The notes beneath the pieces were generated by a model. The model searched no databases, had not been told where the DNA came from, and saw only the letters and a list, made by a program, of their open reading frames with translations. 32,375 bases of DNA from Akkermansiaceae bacterium. GTDB taxonomy: Bacteria > Verrucomicrobiota > Verrucomicrobiia > Verrucomicrobiales > Akkermansiaceae. Shown in pieces: positions 16,657 through 25,246 of the stretch; positions within the stretch are counted from its first letter, which is position 1, and each line of letters begins with the position of its first letter. The position numbers and the translations under genes are program-made. The stretch spans positions 1 through 32,375 of the forward strand of contig JAPKDA010000016.1 of the NCBI GenBank assembly GCA_028822695.1, read 5' to 3'.

Positions 16657-17852
16657 GTGAGCCACGCTAGTGCGGACTGGGCGGCGAGGGTGCCGGTGGA
16701 GAAGCAGCCTTGGATGAGGTAGCCGCCGGTGGGGGCTTCCCAATCGATCATTTCGCCGGCGAGGAAGATGCCGGGGAGTTTGCGGAGCATGAGATTCTCA
16801 TCGAGTTCGGACCAAGAGACGCCGCCGGCGGAGGAGATCGCCTCGGCGAGGGGGCGGGCCCCGGAGAGGGAGAGGGGGTAGGCTTTGACGAGGGGGGCGA
16901 GTTGTTCGGCGGATTCGATGGGGCCGTGGGTGGCCTCGATGAGATCGCAGGCGGCGGGCGGGAGTTTCCAGCGGAGTTGGGCTTCGTGGAGGAAGTTACG
17001 GCGAGCCGACTCCATTTTTGCGAGAAGTTTGCCAAGGGTGAAGGTGGGTTTGAAATCGATGATGAGGGAAGGTTGCTCCATGGAGCGAAGGGCGGGACCG
17101 AGGGCGTAGAGTGGGCCGCCTTCGAGACCGGTGCGGGAGATGATGAGTTCGCCGACGGAGTCTTTGCCACTCGCGTGAAGGAGGAGGTTTTTGAGGGGAG
17201 TGGCTTCGTGTTTCTCGATGAACCCTTCGGGCCAGTCGACGTTCCAACCACAGTTGGCGGGGGAGAGGGGGTTGGTGGCGATTCCGACAGCATCCAAGGT
17301 TTCGGTCCAGGCACCATCGGATCCGGTGTTCGGCCAGGAACCACCGCCGAGTCCGAGGATGATGGTGTCGGCCGTCGCGGTGACTTCTCCGTCCGGGGTG
17401 TCGAAGGTGAGGGTGTGCGGGGTGCCGGGAGTGATGGCGCGGAGTCGGTGGTTCACGTGGAACTGCACGGATTGTTCCTTGAGGCGCTGAACCCAGCGGC
17501 GGAGAAGCGGGGCGGCTTTGAGAGCTTTTGGATAAACGCGACCATTTCGTGCGGCAAAGGTGCCGACATCGAGGCGGGCGGCCCAGGCGCGAATTTGGTC
17601 GTTGGTAAATCCAGCGAGGGCCTTTTCCCAGAAGCCTGGGGGTTGGTCGGGTCCGTGGAATCGCTTTGCGAATTCGTTGAGCGGTTCGGCGTTGGTGAGG
17701 TTGAGTCCACCTTTGCCGGCGACGAGGAATTTGCGACCGACGGAGCGTTTGGCGTCGAAGAGAGTGACCGACGAGTCGCCTTCTGAAGCAAGCTCAGCGG
17801 CGCGAAGGCCGGCAGGGCCTCCGCCGATGATGGCGATACGGGAGTGGGTCAT
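16647..17852 (-). CDS. NAD(P)/FAD-dependent oxidoreductase, TIGR03862-type flavoprotein (HI0933/BaiN-like)
   Basis: 401 residues. The dinucleotide-binding motif is at the start (IAIIGGGPAGLRAAE, Gly10-Gly12-Gly15), then the family block GRKFLVAGKGGLNLTN, the middle ILGLGGGSWPNTGSDG block and the C-terminal FAD contact FLAGEMIDWEAPTGGYLIQG. These three blocks are typical of the HI0933/YhiN group. The reaction of this subgroup is not established; BaiN relatives reduce bile-acid intermediates. Start ATG at 17852. It is convergent with the ArsC/Spx-like gene; the 3' end overlaps the dispersed element copy g by a few bases, so the element supplies part of the coding end. Confidence 0.85.
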   Translation of the reverse strand: MTHSRIAIIGGGPAGLRAAELASEGDSSVTLFDAKRSVGRKFLVAGKGGLNLTNAEPLNEFAKRFHGPDQPPGFWEKALAGFTNDQIRAWAARLDVGTFAARNGRVYPKALKAAPLLRRWVQRLKEQSVQFHVNHRLRAITPGTPHTLTFDTPDGEVTATADTIILGLGGGSWPNTGSDGAWTETLDAVGIATNPLSPANCGWNVDWPEGFIEKHEATPLKNLLLHASGKDSVGELIISRTGLEGGPLYALGPALRSMEQPSLIIDFKPTFTLGKLLAKMESARRNFLHEAQLRWKLPPAACDLIEATHGPIESAEQLAPLVKAYPLSLSGARPLAEAISSAGGVSWSELDENLMLRKLPGIFLAGEMIDWEAPTGGYLIQGCFSTGTLAAQSALAWLTVA

Positions 17853-17866
17853 GGATCAGGATTGCG

Positions 17867-17887
17867 CACCGCGACCGTCGCGCGGTG
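17867..17887. promoter_or_regulatory. Perfect 7-bp inverted repeat upstream of the flavoprotein gene
   Basis: CACCGCG-ACCGTCG-CGCGGTG, 15 bases upstream of the flavoprotein start. It could be an operator or a leader hairpin. There is no further support. Confidence 0.3.
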
Positions 17888-18034
17888 GTGCCCAGTAGTG
17901 AGGACGTCCCCGCTTTTTGACAAGGCACTTATCGGGAATCAAGTGGGAGGTTCACTCCAATTGACGGCTGTCCGTCAGGGGTTGGCGGACCTTGGGCTTT
18001 CGGCGGATGCGCCGAATTGTCCGTAGAAATTCCG

Positions 18035-18208
18035 CTAGAGCGGGATTTTGTCGTGGAAGAGGATGACGAGGACGACAACGACGCCAATGGCGACCAAGAG
18101 TTTAAACAGGGACTTGGTGACCTTGATGATGATGAACAGCCCGAGAACAAAAATGGCAGCCGCCCCGATGAGGGTGAGGAGTTGGTCAGTGGGGAATTCG
18201 GAGAGCAT
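18035..18208 (-). CDS. 57-residue small membrane protein
   Basis: ATG at 18208, TAG at 18035. The sequence starts MLSEFPTDQLLTL and has two hydrophobic runs, about residues 13-29 (IGAAAIFVLGLFIIIKV) and 36-52 (LLVAIGVVVVLVILF), with a KSLFK segment between and HDKIPL at the end. The predicted hairpin topology and clean codon phase argue for a real gene. No family is recognised. It sits between thiC and the flavoprotein gene on the same strand but 250 bp from thiC, so it is probably a separate transcript. Confidence 0.6.
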   Translation of the reverse strand: MLSEFPTDQLLTLIGAAAIFVLGLFIIIKVTKSLFKLLVAIGVVVVLVILFHDKIPL

Positions 18209-18416
18209 GACGTGGGGCGCTTGTAAGTGAGGGGAGGGCCTGGAATTCGGAGAGCGGGAGGCCGGTCCGGATGCGTTCGACCAATGGTGGACAAGACTGT
18301 GGTGAGGCTTCCCGAATCCGTTGGTTGGAGTCGTCTCGGGCCGGGAGAAAGCTGGTTACAATTGGGAGCTCACCATACTTCATGCTCTGAAGCTATCAGG
18401 GGGCTGGCGGGCGTAA
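18209..18416. other. Spacer without recognisable gene
   Basis: Between the 57-residue membrane protein and the thiC terminator. I see no coding frame with a credible product. A promoter for the small gene should lie here. The base composition is less GC-rich toward 18417. Confidence 0.4.
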
Positions 18417-18450
18417 AATCAAAAGAATAGTTTAAATCATTCTTTTGATT
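18417..18450. terminator. AT-rich 12-bp perfect inverted repeat after thiC
   Basis: AATCAAAAGAAT at 18417-18428 pairs with ATTCTTTTGATT at 18439-18450 around the loop AGTTTAAATC. It lies 10 bases past the thiC stop. Read in the thiC direction the stem is followed by TTTACG, a weak T-tract, so it is a plausible terminator; an AT-rich stem in GC-rich DNA also suits a protein-binding site. Confidence 0.5.
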
Positions 18451-18459
18451 AAAGTGTAT

Positions 18460-20565
<2,106 letters not shown>

Positions 20566-20576
20566 TTATCCGTTGT

Positions 20577-20612
20577 TGGGAATAGAAAAGGCCGCGTGGA
20601 GAACGCGGCCGG
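20577..20612 (-). terminator. Intrinsic terminator in the thiC leader
   Basis: On the minus strand GGCCGCGT-TCTCC-ACGCGGCC forms a perfect 8-bp stem with a 5-base loop, directly followed by TTTTCTATT. It sits between the TPP aptamer and the thiC start, the expected place for the expression platform of a transcription-terminating riboswitch. TPP binding would favour termination. Confidence 0.85.
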
Positions 20613-20635
20613 GGAAAGAGGACTTTTGTAAATGT

Positions 20636-20735
20636 CGACTTCCTACGGCGGCGTGATCCGCATCAGGTTCGGAGGATTTTGGCGACGCGCTCGCCAGTCT
20701 CAGTCCCTCGGTCGGGGGGCTCTCCTGTCTGGGTT
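20636..20735 (-). promoter_or_regulatory. TPP riboswitch (THI element)
   Basis: The minus strand carries the conserved TPP aptamer marks in order: GAGCCCCCC, GGGACTGAGAC (the CUGAGA bulge), then CCGAACCTGATGCGGATCAC and GCCGCCGTAGGAAG (the GAACCUGAU..GGAU and CGUAGGA consensus). It lies about 95 bases upstream of thiC with a terminator between. It senses thiamine pyrophosphate and shuts off thiC. Just upstream (20738-20760) is a near copy of the first third, CTCCCCCCGACCGACTGAG, perhaps a partial duplication. Confidence 0.9.
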
Positions 20736-21253
20736 TAGGCTCAGTCGGTCGGGGGGAGATGTCAAGGAGGCGGTCCCGGGGGCCGGATGTGAGTAAGATT
20801 TTGACCGCTGATTTCACTGATTTCTCTGATTGGGGAGAAGGTCGGATGGGCTTTGGCGCAGGCGGGACCGCCAGTGGTTCCCTCTACTTGATGAGTTCGT
20901 GGTAGCGGGAATGGAGGGCCTTGGCTTCTTGATCGATTTGGCGAGGAGGACGCCGCCGGCGGCGAGGAGGGATTCGGGGGCCGGCCTCGAAGGGGAGGAC
21001 CGCAGCGTGCGCCGCAAGCCCAAGGGTGCAAAAACCTCGCCCTGCTACGCGGAGCCCTATTGTCCCTCATCCCGTCGGATCAATTCGATTCGCTCAACGC
21101 CGCCTTTGATCACTACGGGGGCCACCGCACTGCGGCACTCCACCTGCTCACCCGCACTCCACCCCAATGCCCCTAGCCAGTCAATCGCCCTGTGGGTTGC
21201 CGGGGCAGGGATGATTTTTCATGGTAATTCGAAGCGTTGAGGGTTAGTCCAAT
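20736..21253. other. Spacer with word repeat and possible coding scraps
   Basis: Near 20802 is TTTTGACCGCTGATTTCACT followed by GATTTCTCTGATTGG, the same word as at 11287 and 11818. Two scraps look like protein: on the minus strand, ending at 20884, RRQIDQEAKALHSRYHELIK then a stop; on the plus strand, 21045-21178, ALLSLIPSDQFDSLNAAFDH then YGGHRTAALHLLT to a stop. Neither has a start or a full domain. They may be ends of decayed genes. Confidence 0.3.
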
Positions 21254-21316
21254 AGGGCTCCAAGGGGCAGATCCTTAAGTCAGATGTAATGCTTACGCCT
21301 TGCCCCGGAGAGCCCT
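21254..21316 (+). promoter_or_regulatory. Long imperfect hairpin upstream of the pseudokinase
   Basis: AGGGCTC (21254-21260) plus GGGGCA (21264-21269) pair with TGCCCC (21301-21306) plus GAGCCCT (21310-21316) around a 31-base loop. A second perfect palindrome, TTGCAC-CGT-GTGCAA at 21340-21354, lies 10 bases before the start codon. No Shine-Dalgarno sequence is visible, so the structures may control access to the start or bind a regulator. Confidence 0.35.
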
Positions 21317-21363
21317 TTCATGTCAGACCTCATGCCGTGTTGCACCGTGTGCAATTTGACTGA

Positions 21364-23955
21364 ATGAGCGTGCCAAAAATATCGGGTTATCGGATCGAAT
21401 CCTTGATCGGTAAGGGGGCTTGCGGGGTTGTCTACGCAGCCCGGCACACCTCTGGGGCCCGTATTGCGGTCAAGGTCTTACACGAAGATTCCTGCAATCC
21501 GGGGCTGATCGCAAATCAGCTCAATCGGCTCTATCGGACCGAGTGTCCGGAGGGGGCGCTGCCTCTGATCGCTCATTCCCTGAATAAACGCCCAATTTTG
21601 CTCCTGGGATCGCTTGAGGCGGATCGGGTGGAGCAGGAGATCGGGGAGCATTATGTGCCCCGGACGCTGCAGATGCGGTTGGCGGATTACCTCGGCAAGC
21701 CCGAGTCGTGGGATCTCATTTTGAAGTTGGCGGAGACCTTGGCGGACTTCCACCGGCGACGTGTTGCGCACGGCAACCTGAAGCCGGGTAATATCTTTCT
21801 GTCGACGGACGGTGCGCCGTTGTTGTCGGACTTCGCACAGGGGTTGATGCCGGGCATCAAGGCCTTGTCTTATTCCGACGCGCTGCTCTATGCGCCGCCG
21901 GAGCAGCTGAACGATCCTGAGAGTTACCTCGAGGGAGCGGGTTACGGATGGGACGTGTATGGATTCGGGGTGTTGGCGTTTCGTTTGTTGAACGGAATGT
22001 TCCCGCGCTGTGATGAAGTCTTTGCGCAGGTCGCGCCGGAGCCGGGTCAGGCACGGCGGAAGGGAGTGGAGGCAGACTGCGAACGTCTGGCGCGGAAGTT
22101 GGAGGGAAGTCCACTCGTTCCGTGGCGTGAAATTTCGGTGAATCCGGAAGAGACGGCACGTCGTCAAATTCTGGAGCGGTGTTTGCATCTCGATCCGAAC
22201 GAGCGTTACCGCGACATGCGTGACGTGCTACAGGACTTGCGCGACATTGGCACGACCAAGGCAACGGTTGAAGAGCGGCAGGATGAAGAAGAGCGGCTCG
22301 ACGTCGAAGTGCGAAGCAAGAGGCGTTGGCGCGGTGTGGCCGGAGCGGGGATTGCTGCGACCTTGGCCTTGGGAGGCATCGTCTTCCTGATGACTTCGGA
22401 GCAGAACCGTTGGGAGCAGACCCACATGGACAAACTCGCGGAGGTGCAGAGTAACTCGACGAATTTCAAGAATCAGAAGCTGGAGGAAAAGGTCGCCCTT
22501 GAGAATGGGATGGCTATTTCCCGGCGAGACAAGGAAGCCGCGGAAGAATTGACTGAGCGATTGCGGACGCGATTCGGGTCGATGGGTGAGGATTTGGCGA
22601 TGTCTTACGAGCTGAGCGATACGCTCTTGGCGTGGACTTTGGAGCGAGGGGCAAGGCAATTGCCGACTTTGGAGGGACGCAGCGGACGATTGGGTTTGTT
22701 GGAGGGTTCCTTGCGTGAACTCTTGGCGAAGATTCCAGAACTCCCGGCTTTGGAGCGTCAGCAATGGAGGATCGAGTTGGCCTTGGCGGAAGTTCTGGTC
22801 TCCGGCGGGAAGATCGAGGAAGCGCGGAAGTATTTGGCCTCGGCGATCGAGGCCGCTCCGGAGACGGGGACGAAAGTCGGCGAACGGGTGGGCCGGGCGC
22901 GGGTGTTGATTTGTCTGCTCGCCTCCGAGAGTGGCGACGTCAGGGTGAGTGAGGCGGGCATACAGCGTGCCAAGCAGGCTATCGCGAGACTGCCGGAAGG
23001 GGATGCTTCACGGGAGCGGTTGGGGGCGGCGATGCATTTGGTGGAAGCCCGCCGCGACCGTTACGCTGGAAATATTGAGAAGGCCTTGGAGCATTATCGG
23101 GCGGCGTTCGAAGCGATGACCTTGCTTTGTCAGGCGGATCCGCAGAATGGGGCGCTGACCTTGTGGCGGGTGCAGGGATACACCGAAGCGGCGGAGAGTG
23201 CGGAGGGTGCGGGAGTGGCCGATGCAGCGATGGTGTTGCGTCAGAAGGCTGCGGCGGAGTTGATGCAGATGTTGGATCAGGATACGACCGATCCGGATGT
23301 GATGGTGGAGTTGTCCGGAGCCTTGGCGGCACAGTCCGAGGCGAAACTGGAGATGGGTGATTTGAAAAATGCCAGAGAGTTGGCGCTGCGGGGGATCAAG
23401 TTGTGTGAAGATGTTCTCAAGCAAGGGCGTCCGTTTCCGCGGGCGAAGGTGTTGCTTGGTGGACACATGAGTGTGGTGGCGACTTGCCAGCACTCCAAGG
23501 GCGATGCGAACGGGGCGCTGGCGGCCGTGGACAAGGGGATCGCGTTGGTCAACGAAGCGCTTGATGAGGAGGGGAACGATGAGCTTGCTCCTTTCCGTCT
23601 GGCCTTGTTGAAATGGCAGAAGGCGACGATGAGCGGGTTCTTTGGAGAGCGGGCCGACGAGTTGATTTTCGGGAAGGAAGCGCGGGCTCACTTGATGACG
23701 ATTCTCGGTGGGAAGTGCCATTATCCCTCCAAGCGCCAGGTGCGACGGGTGCTGGCGCATTTGAGTGGCGACCTCGGGGTGGCTTCGCTGAACGCGGGGC
23801 AGAACGACGAGGCGATCAAATATTTCCGCGAGTCGGTGGCGCTTTGGGTTGTTCTGACGAAGGAGGAAGAGGAGAATTTCGAGTTTGAGGAAGGGCTGCA
23901 GTGGGCGCGGGAGCGGTTGAGTGAGATGGGTGTGGTGACGTTGTTGGAGGAATGA
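21364..23955 (+). CDS. Membrane Hanks-type kinase homologue with TPR-like sensor domain, probable pseudokinase
   Basis: 863 residues. The kinase-like domain is at about 8-300: Gly loop GKGACGVVY (16-24) and the ATP-anchoring Lys37 (IAVKVL) are intact, and the APE loop is YAPPEQ. The catalytic loop reads HGNLKPGN (136-143) instead of HRDLKPEN, so the catalytic Asp is Asn138 (codon AAC at 21775-21777), and DFG reads DFA (156-158). Mg2+ Asn143 and Asp156 remain, so nucleotide binding may survive without phosphotransfer. A membrane helix follows at about 326-345 (AGAGIAATLALGGIVFLM), then a coiled coil and a 450-residue outer part of TPR-like helices. No phosphatase, FHA or sigma factor gene is next to it. 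A bacterial kinase with weak activity cannot be excluded. Confidence 0.85.
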   Translation: MSVPKISGYRIESLIGKGACGVVYAARHTSGARIAVKVLHEDSCNPGLIANQLNRLYRTECPEGALPLIAHSLNKRPILLLGSLEADRVEQEIGEHYVPRTLQMRLADYLGKPESWDLILKLAETLADFHRRRVAHGNLKPGNIFLSTDGAPLLSDFAQGLMPGIKALSYSDALLYAPPEQLNDPESYLEGAGYGWDVYGFGVLAFRLLNGMFPRCDEVFAQVAPEPGQARRKGVEADCERLARKLEGSPLVPWREISVNPEETARRQILERCLHLDPNERYRDMRDVLQDLRDIGTTKATVEERQDEEERLDVEVRSKRRWRGVAGAGIAATLALGGIVFLMTSEQNRWEQTHMDKLAEVQSNSTNFKNQKLEEKVALENGMAISRRDKEAAEELTERLRTRFGSMGEDLAMSYELSDTLLAWTLERGARQLPTLEGRSGRLGLLEGSLRELLAKIPELPALERQQWRIELALAEVLVSGGKIEEARKYLASAIEAAPETGTKVGERVGRARVLICLLASESGDVRVSEAGIQRAKQAIARLPEGDASRERLGAAMHLVEARRDRYAGNIEKALEHYRAAFEAMTLLCQADPQNGALTLWRVQGYTEAAESAEGAGVADAAMVLRQKAAAELMQMLDQDTTDPDVMVELSGALAAQSEAKLEMGDLKNARELALRGIKLCEDVLKQGRPFPRAKVLLGGHMSVVATCQHSKGDANGALAAVDKGIALVNEALDEEGNDELAPFRLALLKWQKATMSGFFGERADELIFGKEARAHLMTILGGKCHYPSKRQVRRVLAHLSGDLGVASLNAGQNDEAIKYFRESVALWVVLTKEEEENFEFEEGLQWARERLSEMGVVTLLEE

Positions 23956-23968
23956 GGCGCGGAGCGCC
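23956..23968 (+). terminator. Short hairpin after the pseudokinase stop
   Basis: GGCGC-GGA-GCGCC directly after the stop codon. There is no T-tract, so termination is uncertain. Confidence 0.35.
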
Positions 23969-24039
23969 GGTGATCGGTGGCTGGAGTGCGGTGGCATGAC
24001 CAAAATCTGAGCGAATTTATTGAGGCAACGGCTGAACCG

Positions 24040-24117
24040 CCGAAAGCACGCAGTGCTTTCTTGACGTGACCGTCGGTCCAGTGAAGCGGTTGTTGAACTT
24101 ATTCACAATAATATGGG
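24040..24117 (+). pseudogene. Relic of the 3' end of a toroid-lyase-like gene (H')
   Basis: The 29 bases from 24061 (TTGACGTGACCGTCGGTCCA then GTGAAGCGG) match 28651-28679 with one mismatch. They read IDVTVGPVKRLLNLF, against IDVTVGPVKRRLDFSR at the end of the intact gene. No start, no stop in frame and no homology upstream, so only the tail survives. A perfect 8-bp hairpin GAAAGCAC-GCA-GTGCTTTC sits directly before it (24042-24060). Confidence 0.7.
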
Positions 24118-24203
24118 TAAGTAAAAGATTGCCCCCCAAGCGTATACCTAAGCAAAAGATTGCCCCCCAAGCGTATACCTAAGCAAAAGATTGCCCCCCA
24201 AGC
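24118..24203. repeat. Tandem array, 2.8 copies of a 31-bp unit
   Basis: The unit is TAAGYAAAAGATTGCCCCCC then AAGCGTATACC, copies starting at 24118, 24149 and 24180. The parts are nearly identical (one T/C difference in the first copy). Thirty-one is not a multiple of three, so it does not encode a repeat protein. The AT-rich flanks and its place in a relic zone suggest the end of an insertion element; IS21-type ends carry repeated transposase sites. This is a guess: no transposase is nearby. Confidence 0.85.
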
Positions 24204-24256
24204 TCCAGATTTAAATAAAGCCAGCCAGCCCCCTCTCCTAGGGGAAAGGGAAGCCT

Positions 24257-24298
24257 GCATGAATGAATTTGCTGGCCGGCATGAATGAATTTACTGGC
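24257..24298. repeat. 22-bp direct repeat
   Basis: GCATGAATGAATTTGCTGGC (24257-24276) is followed at a distance of 22 bases by GCATGAATGAATTTACTGGC (24279-24298). It lies just after CCCTCTCCTAGGGGAAAGGG, itself a near palindrome. The repeats carry candidate ATG codons that extend the next gene; they are more likely a local duplication. Confidence 0.7.
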
Positions 24299-24379
24299 GT
24301 GGAGGTCGATAGGGTGTTAGGAATGTTCTTTAGGAAGAAAATTCTTCCTGAGAGAGAGCAGGAAGATCAAGCCGCTGGT

Positions 24380-24682
24380 ATGAACACCCTACAAAAAAAC
24401 GACGCCGGACGACTCCTCTTTAAGGACCGAGTCAACGTCCTCATTCGGCTCCATGAGGAGGAGGTGAAGAAAGTGAGAGCTGCGCTCAGGCGTCGACGTT
24501 TCAAGTTCGCCGAGCGCGATTACGCCCACTTCACCGCAGTGAAGGCCGGCTTGCATGTCACCGCCTACCAGAAGGGGCCGAAGGTGTTGATACAGGGGAA
24601 CGAGGCCATGGACTTTGCGCGTTCCGTGTTGGAGCCGTTGGTCAGCGGGTTGAATATCGTTGCGACCGACGGAGAGCATTAA
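24380..24682 (+). CDS. Orphan RNase HIII N-terminal-like domain (DUF3378/TBP-like)
   Basis: 100 residues from ATG 24380 (MNTLQKNDAGRL). The stretch EEEVKKVRAALRRRRFKFAE followed by RDYAHFTAVKAGLHVTAYQK and VLIQGNEAMDFARSVLEP fits the N-terminal substrate-binding domain of RNase HIII, where 'YA.F......V..Y.SGK...QGK...F..F.LEP' is typical. The catalytic RNase H domain (DE/D/D residues) is absent, and the frame stops soon after the domain (NIVATDGEH). It may be a truncated rnhC relic or a stand-alone binder. An upstream ATG at 24263 lies in the duplicated 22-bp repeat and was not used. No partner gene is adjacent. Confidence 0.6.
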   Translation: MNTLQKNDAGRLLFKDRVNVLIRLHEEEVKKVRAALRRRRFKFAERDYAHFTAVKAGLHVTAYQKGPKVLIQGNEAMDFARSVLEPLVSGLNIVATDGEH

Positions 24683-24752
24683 GTCATTGCGGATCTGATC
24701 CTGCCAGAGCTCCAGACAGTCGCCCCGGAGTCGGGGCCCTCTTTGAAGTCAG
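24683..24752. other. Short spacer with hairpin
   Basis: Contains GCCCCGGAGTCGGGGC (6-bp stem, 4-base loop, about 24722-24737) after the orphan RNase HIII-like gene, possibly its terminator although no T-run follows. The pseudogene 24765-25091 begins just past it. Confidence 0.35.
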
Positions 24753-24764
24753 TGAGAGAGGGGC

Positions 24765-25091
24765 TCAGTAGCGCTTTGGGTTGTTCTGAGGAAGGAGGAA
24801 GAGGGCGATGGGGTCAGCAATTTTGATGAGTATGTTACGGGAACGGATCCAACGGATGGCGGCTCGTTTTTCGGCATCGATAGCATCACGCTTGCTCCTG
24901 ATGATGGCTACGTCGTCACTTGGCAGAGCGCCGTGGGCCGCAACTACGTCGTCTACCATTCGGAGCCTCTCTCCGGCATCTGGTTGCCGCTATCCGGAAC
25001 CTTGGCGGGCACCGGCGGTGAGCTCTCGTTCACCGATCCGGAGGATGGACTCACCGAGAGATTCTATCGGATCGGCGTCACCCTGCCCTGA
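24765..25091 (+). pseudogene. Relic: kinase-gene fragment (K') joined in frame to the C-terminus of a secreted Verrucomicrobia-type protein
   Basis: 24771-24804 repeats 23839-23872 of the pseudokinase gene with one mismatch in 34 bases. In the kinase reading frame the text runs SVALWVVLRKEEE and goes straight on as GDGVSNFDEYVTGTDPTDGG, then SFFGIDSITL, VVTWQSAVGRNYVVYHSEP and ends FYRIGVTLP. The second part is the usual C-terminal module of Verrucomicrobia secreted proteins ('DGVSNFDEY.AGTDPTD...SFF'). A stop at 24753-24755 closes the frame upstream and there is no start codon, so it is a gene end without a beginning. Confidence 0.75.
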
Positions 25092-25246
25092 GGCAGTGAG
25101 TTTTGGTGATCGCAAACGCACAAAGCAATGGCTAGGGAGTAGATGATCGGGGGGAGTTAGGGAAGATTCTGGAAGGTATCTACCGGCGCCATCTTCGGGC
25201 TCTTCGTTTCGTTCCCCGGTTCTGAAATGGTCAGTTTCCACGATTG
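25092..25246. other. Spacer before the carbohydrate locus
   Basis: No gene. It must hold the promoter of the esterase gene, but I see no clear sigma-70 boxes. The sequence is less GC-rich than coding DNA around it. Confidence 0.3.

Noticed and set aside
21364-23955. Calling the gene an active Ser/Thr kinase
   Set aside because: Catalytic Asp of HRD is Asn and DFG is DFA; only nucleotide-binding residues remain, so pseudokinase is the safer call.
24118-24203. 31-bp array as a CRISPR
   Set aside because: Copies are adjacent with no variable spacers, and there are no cas genes.
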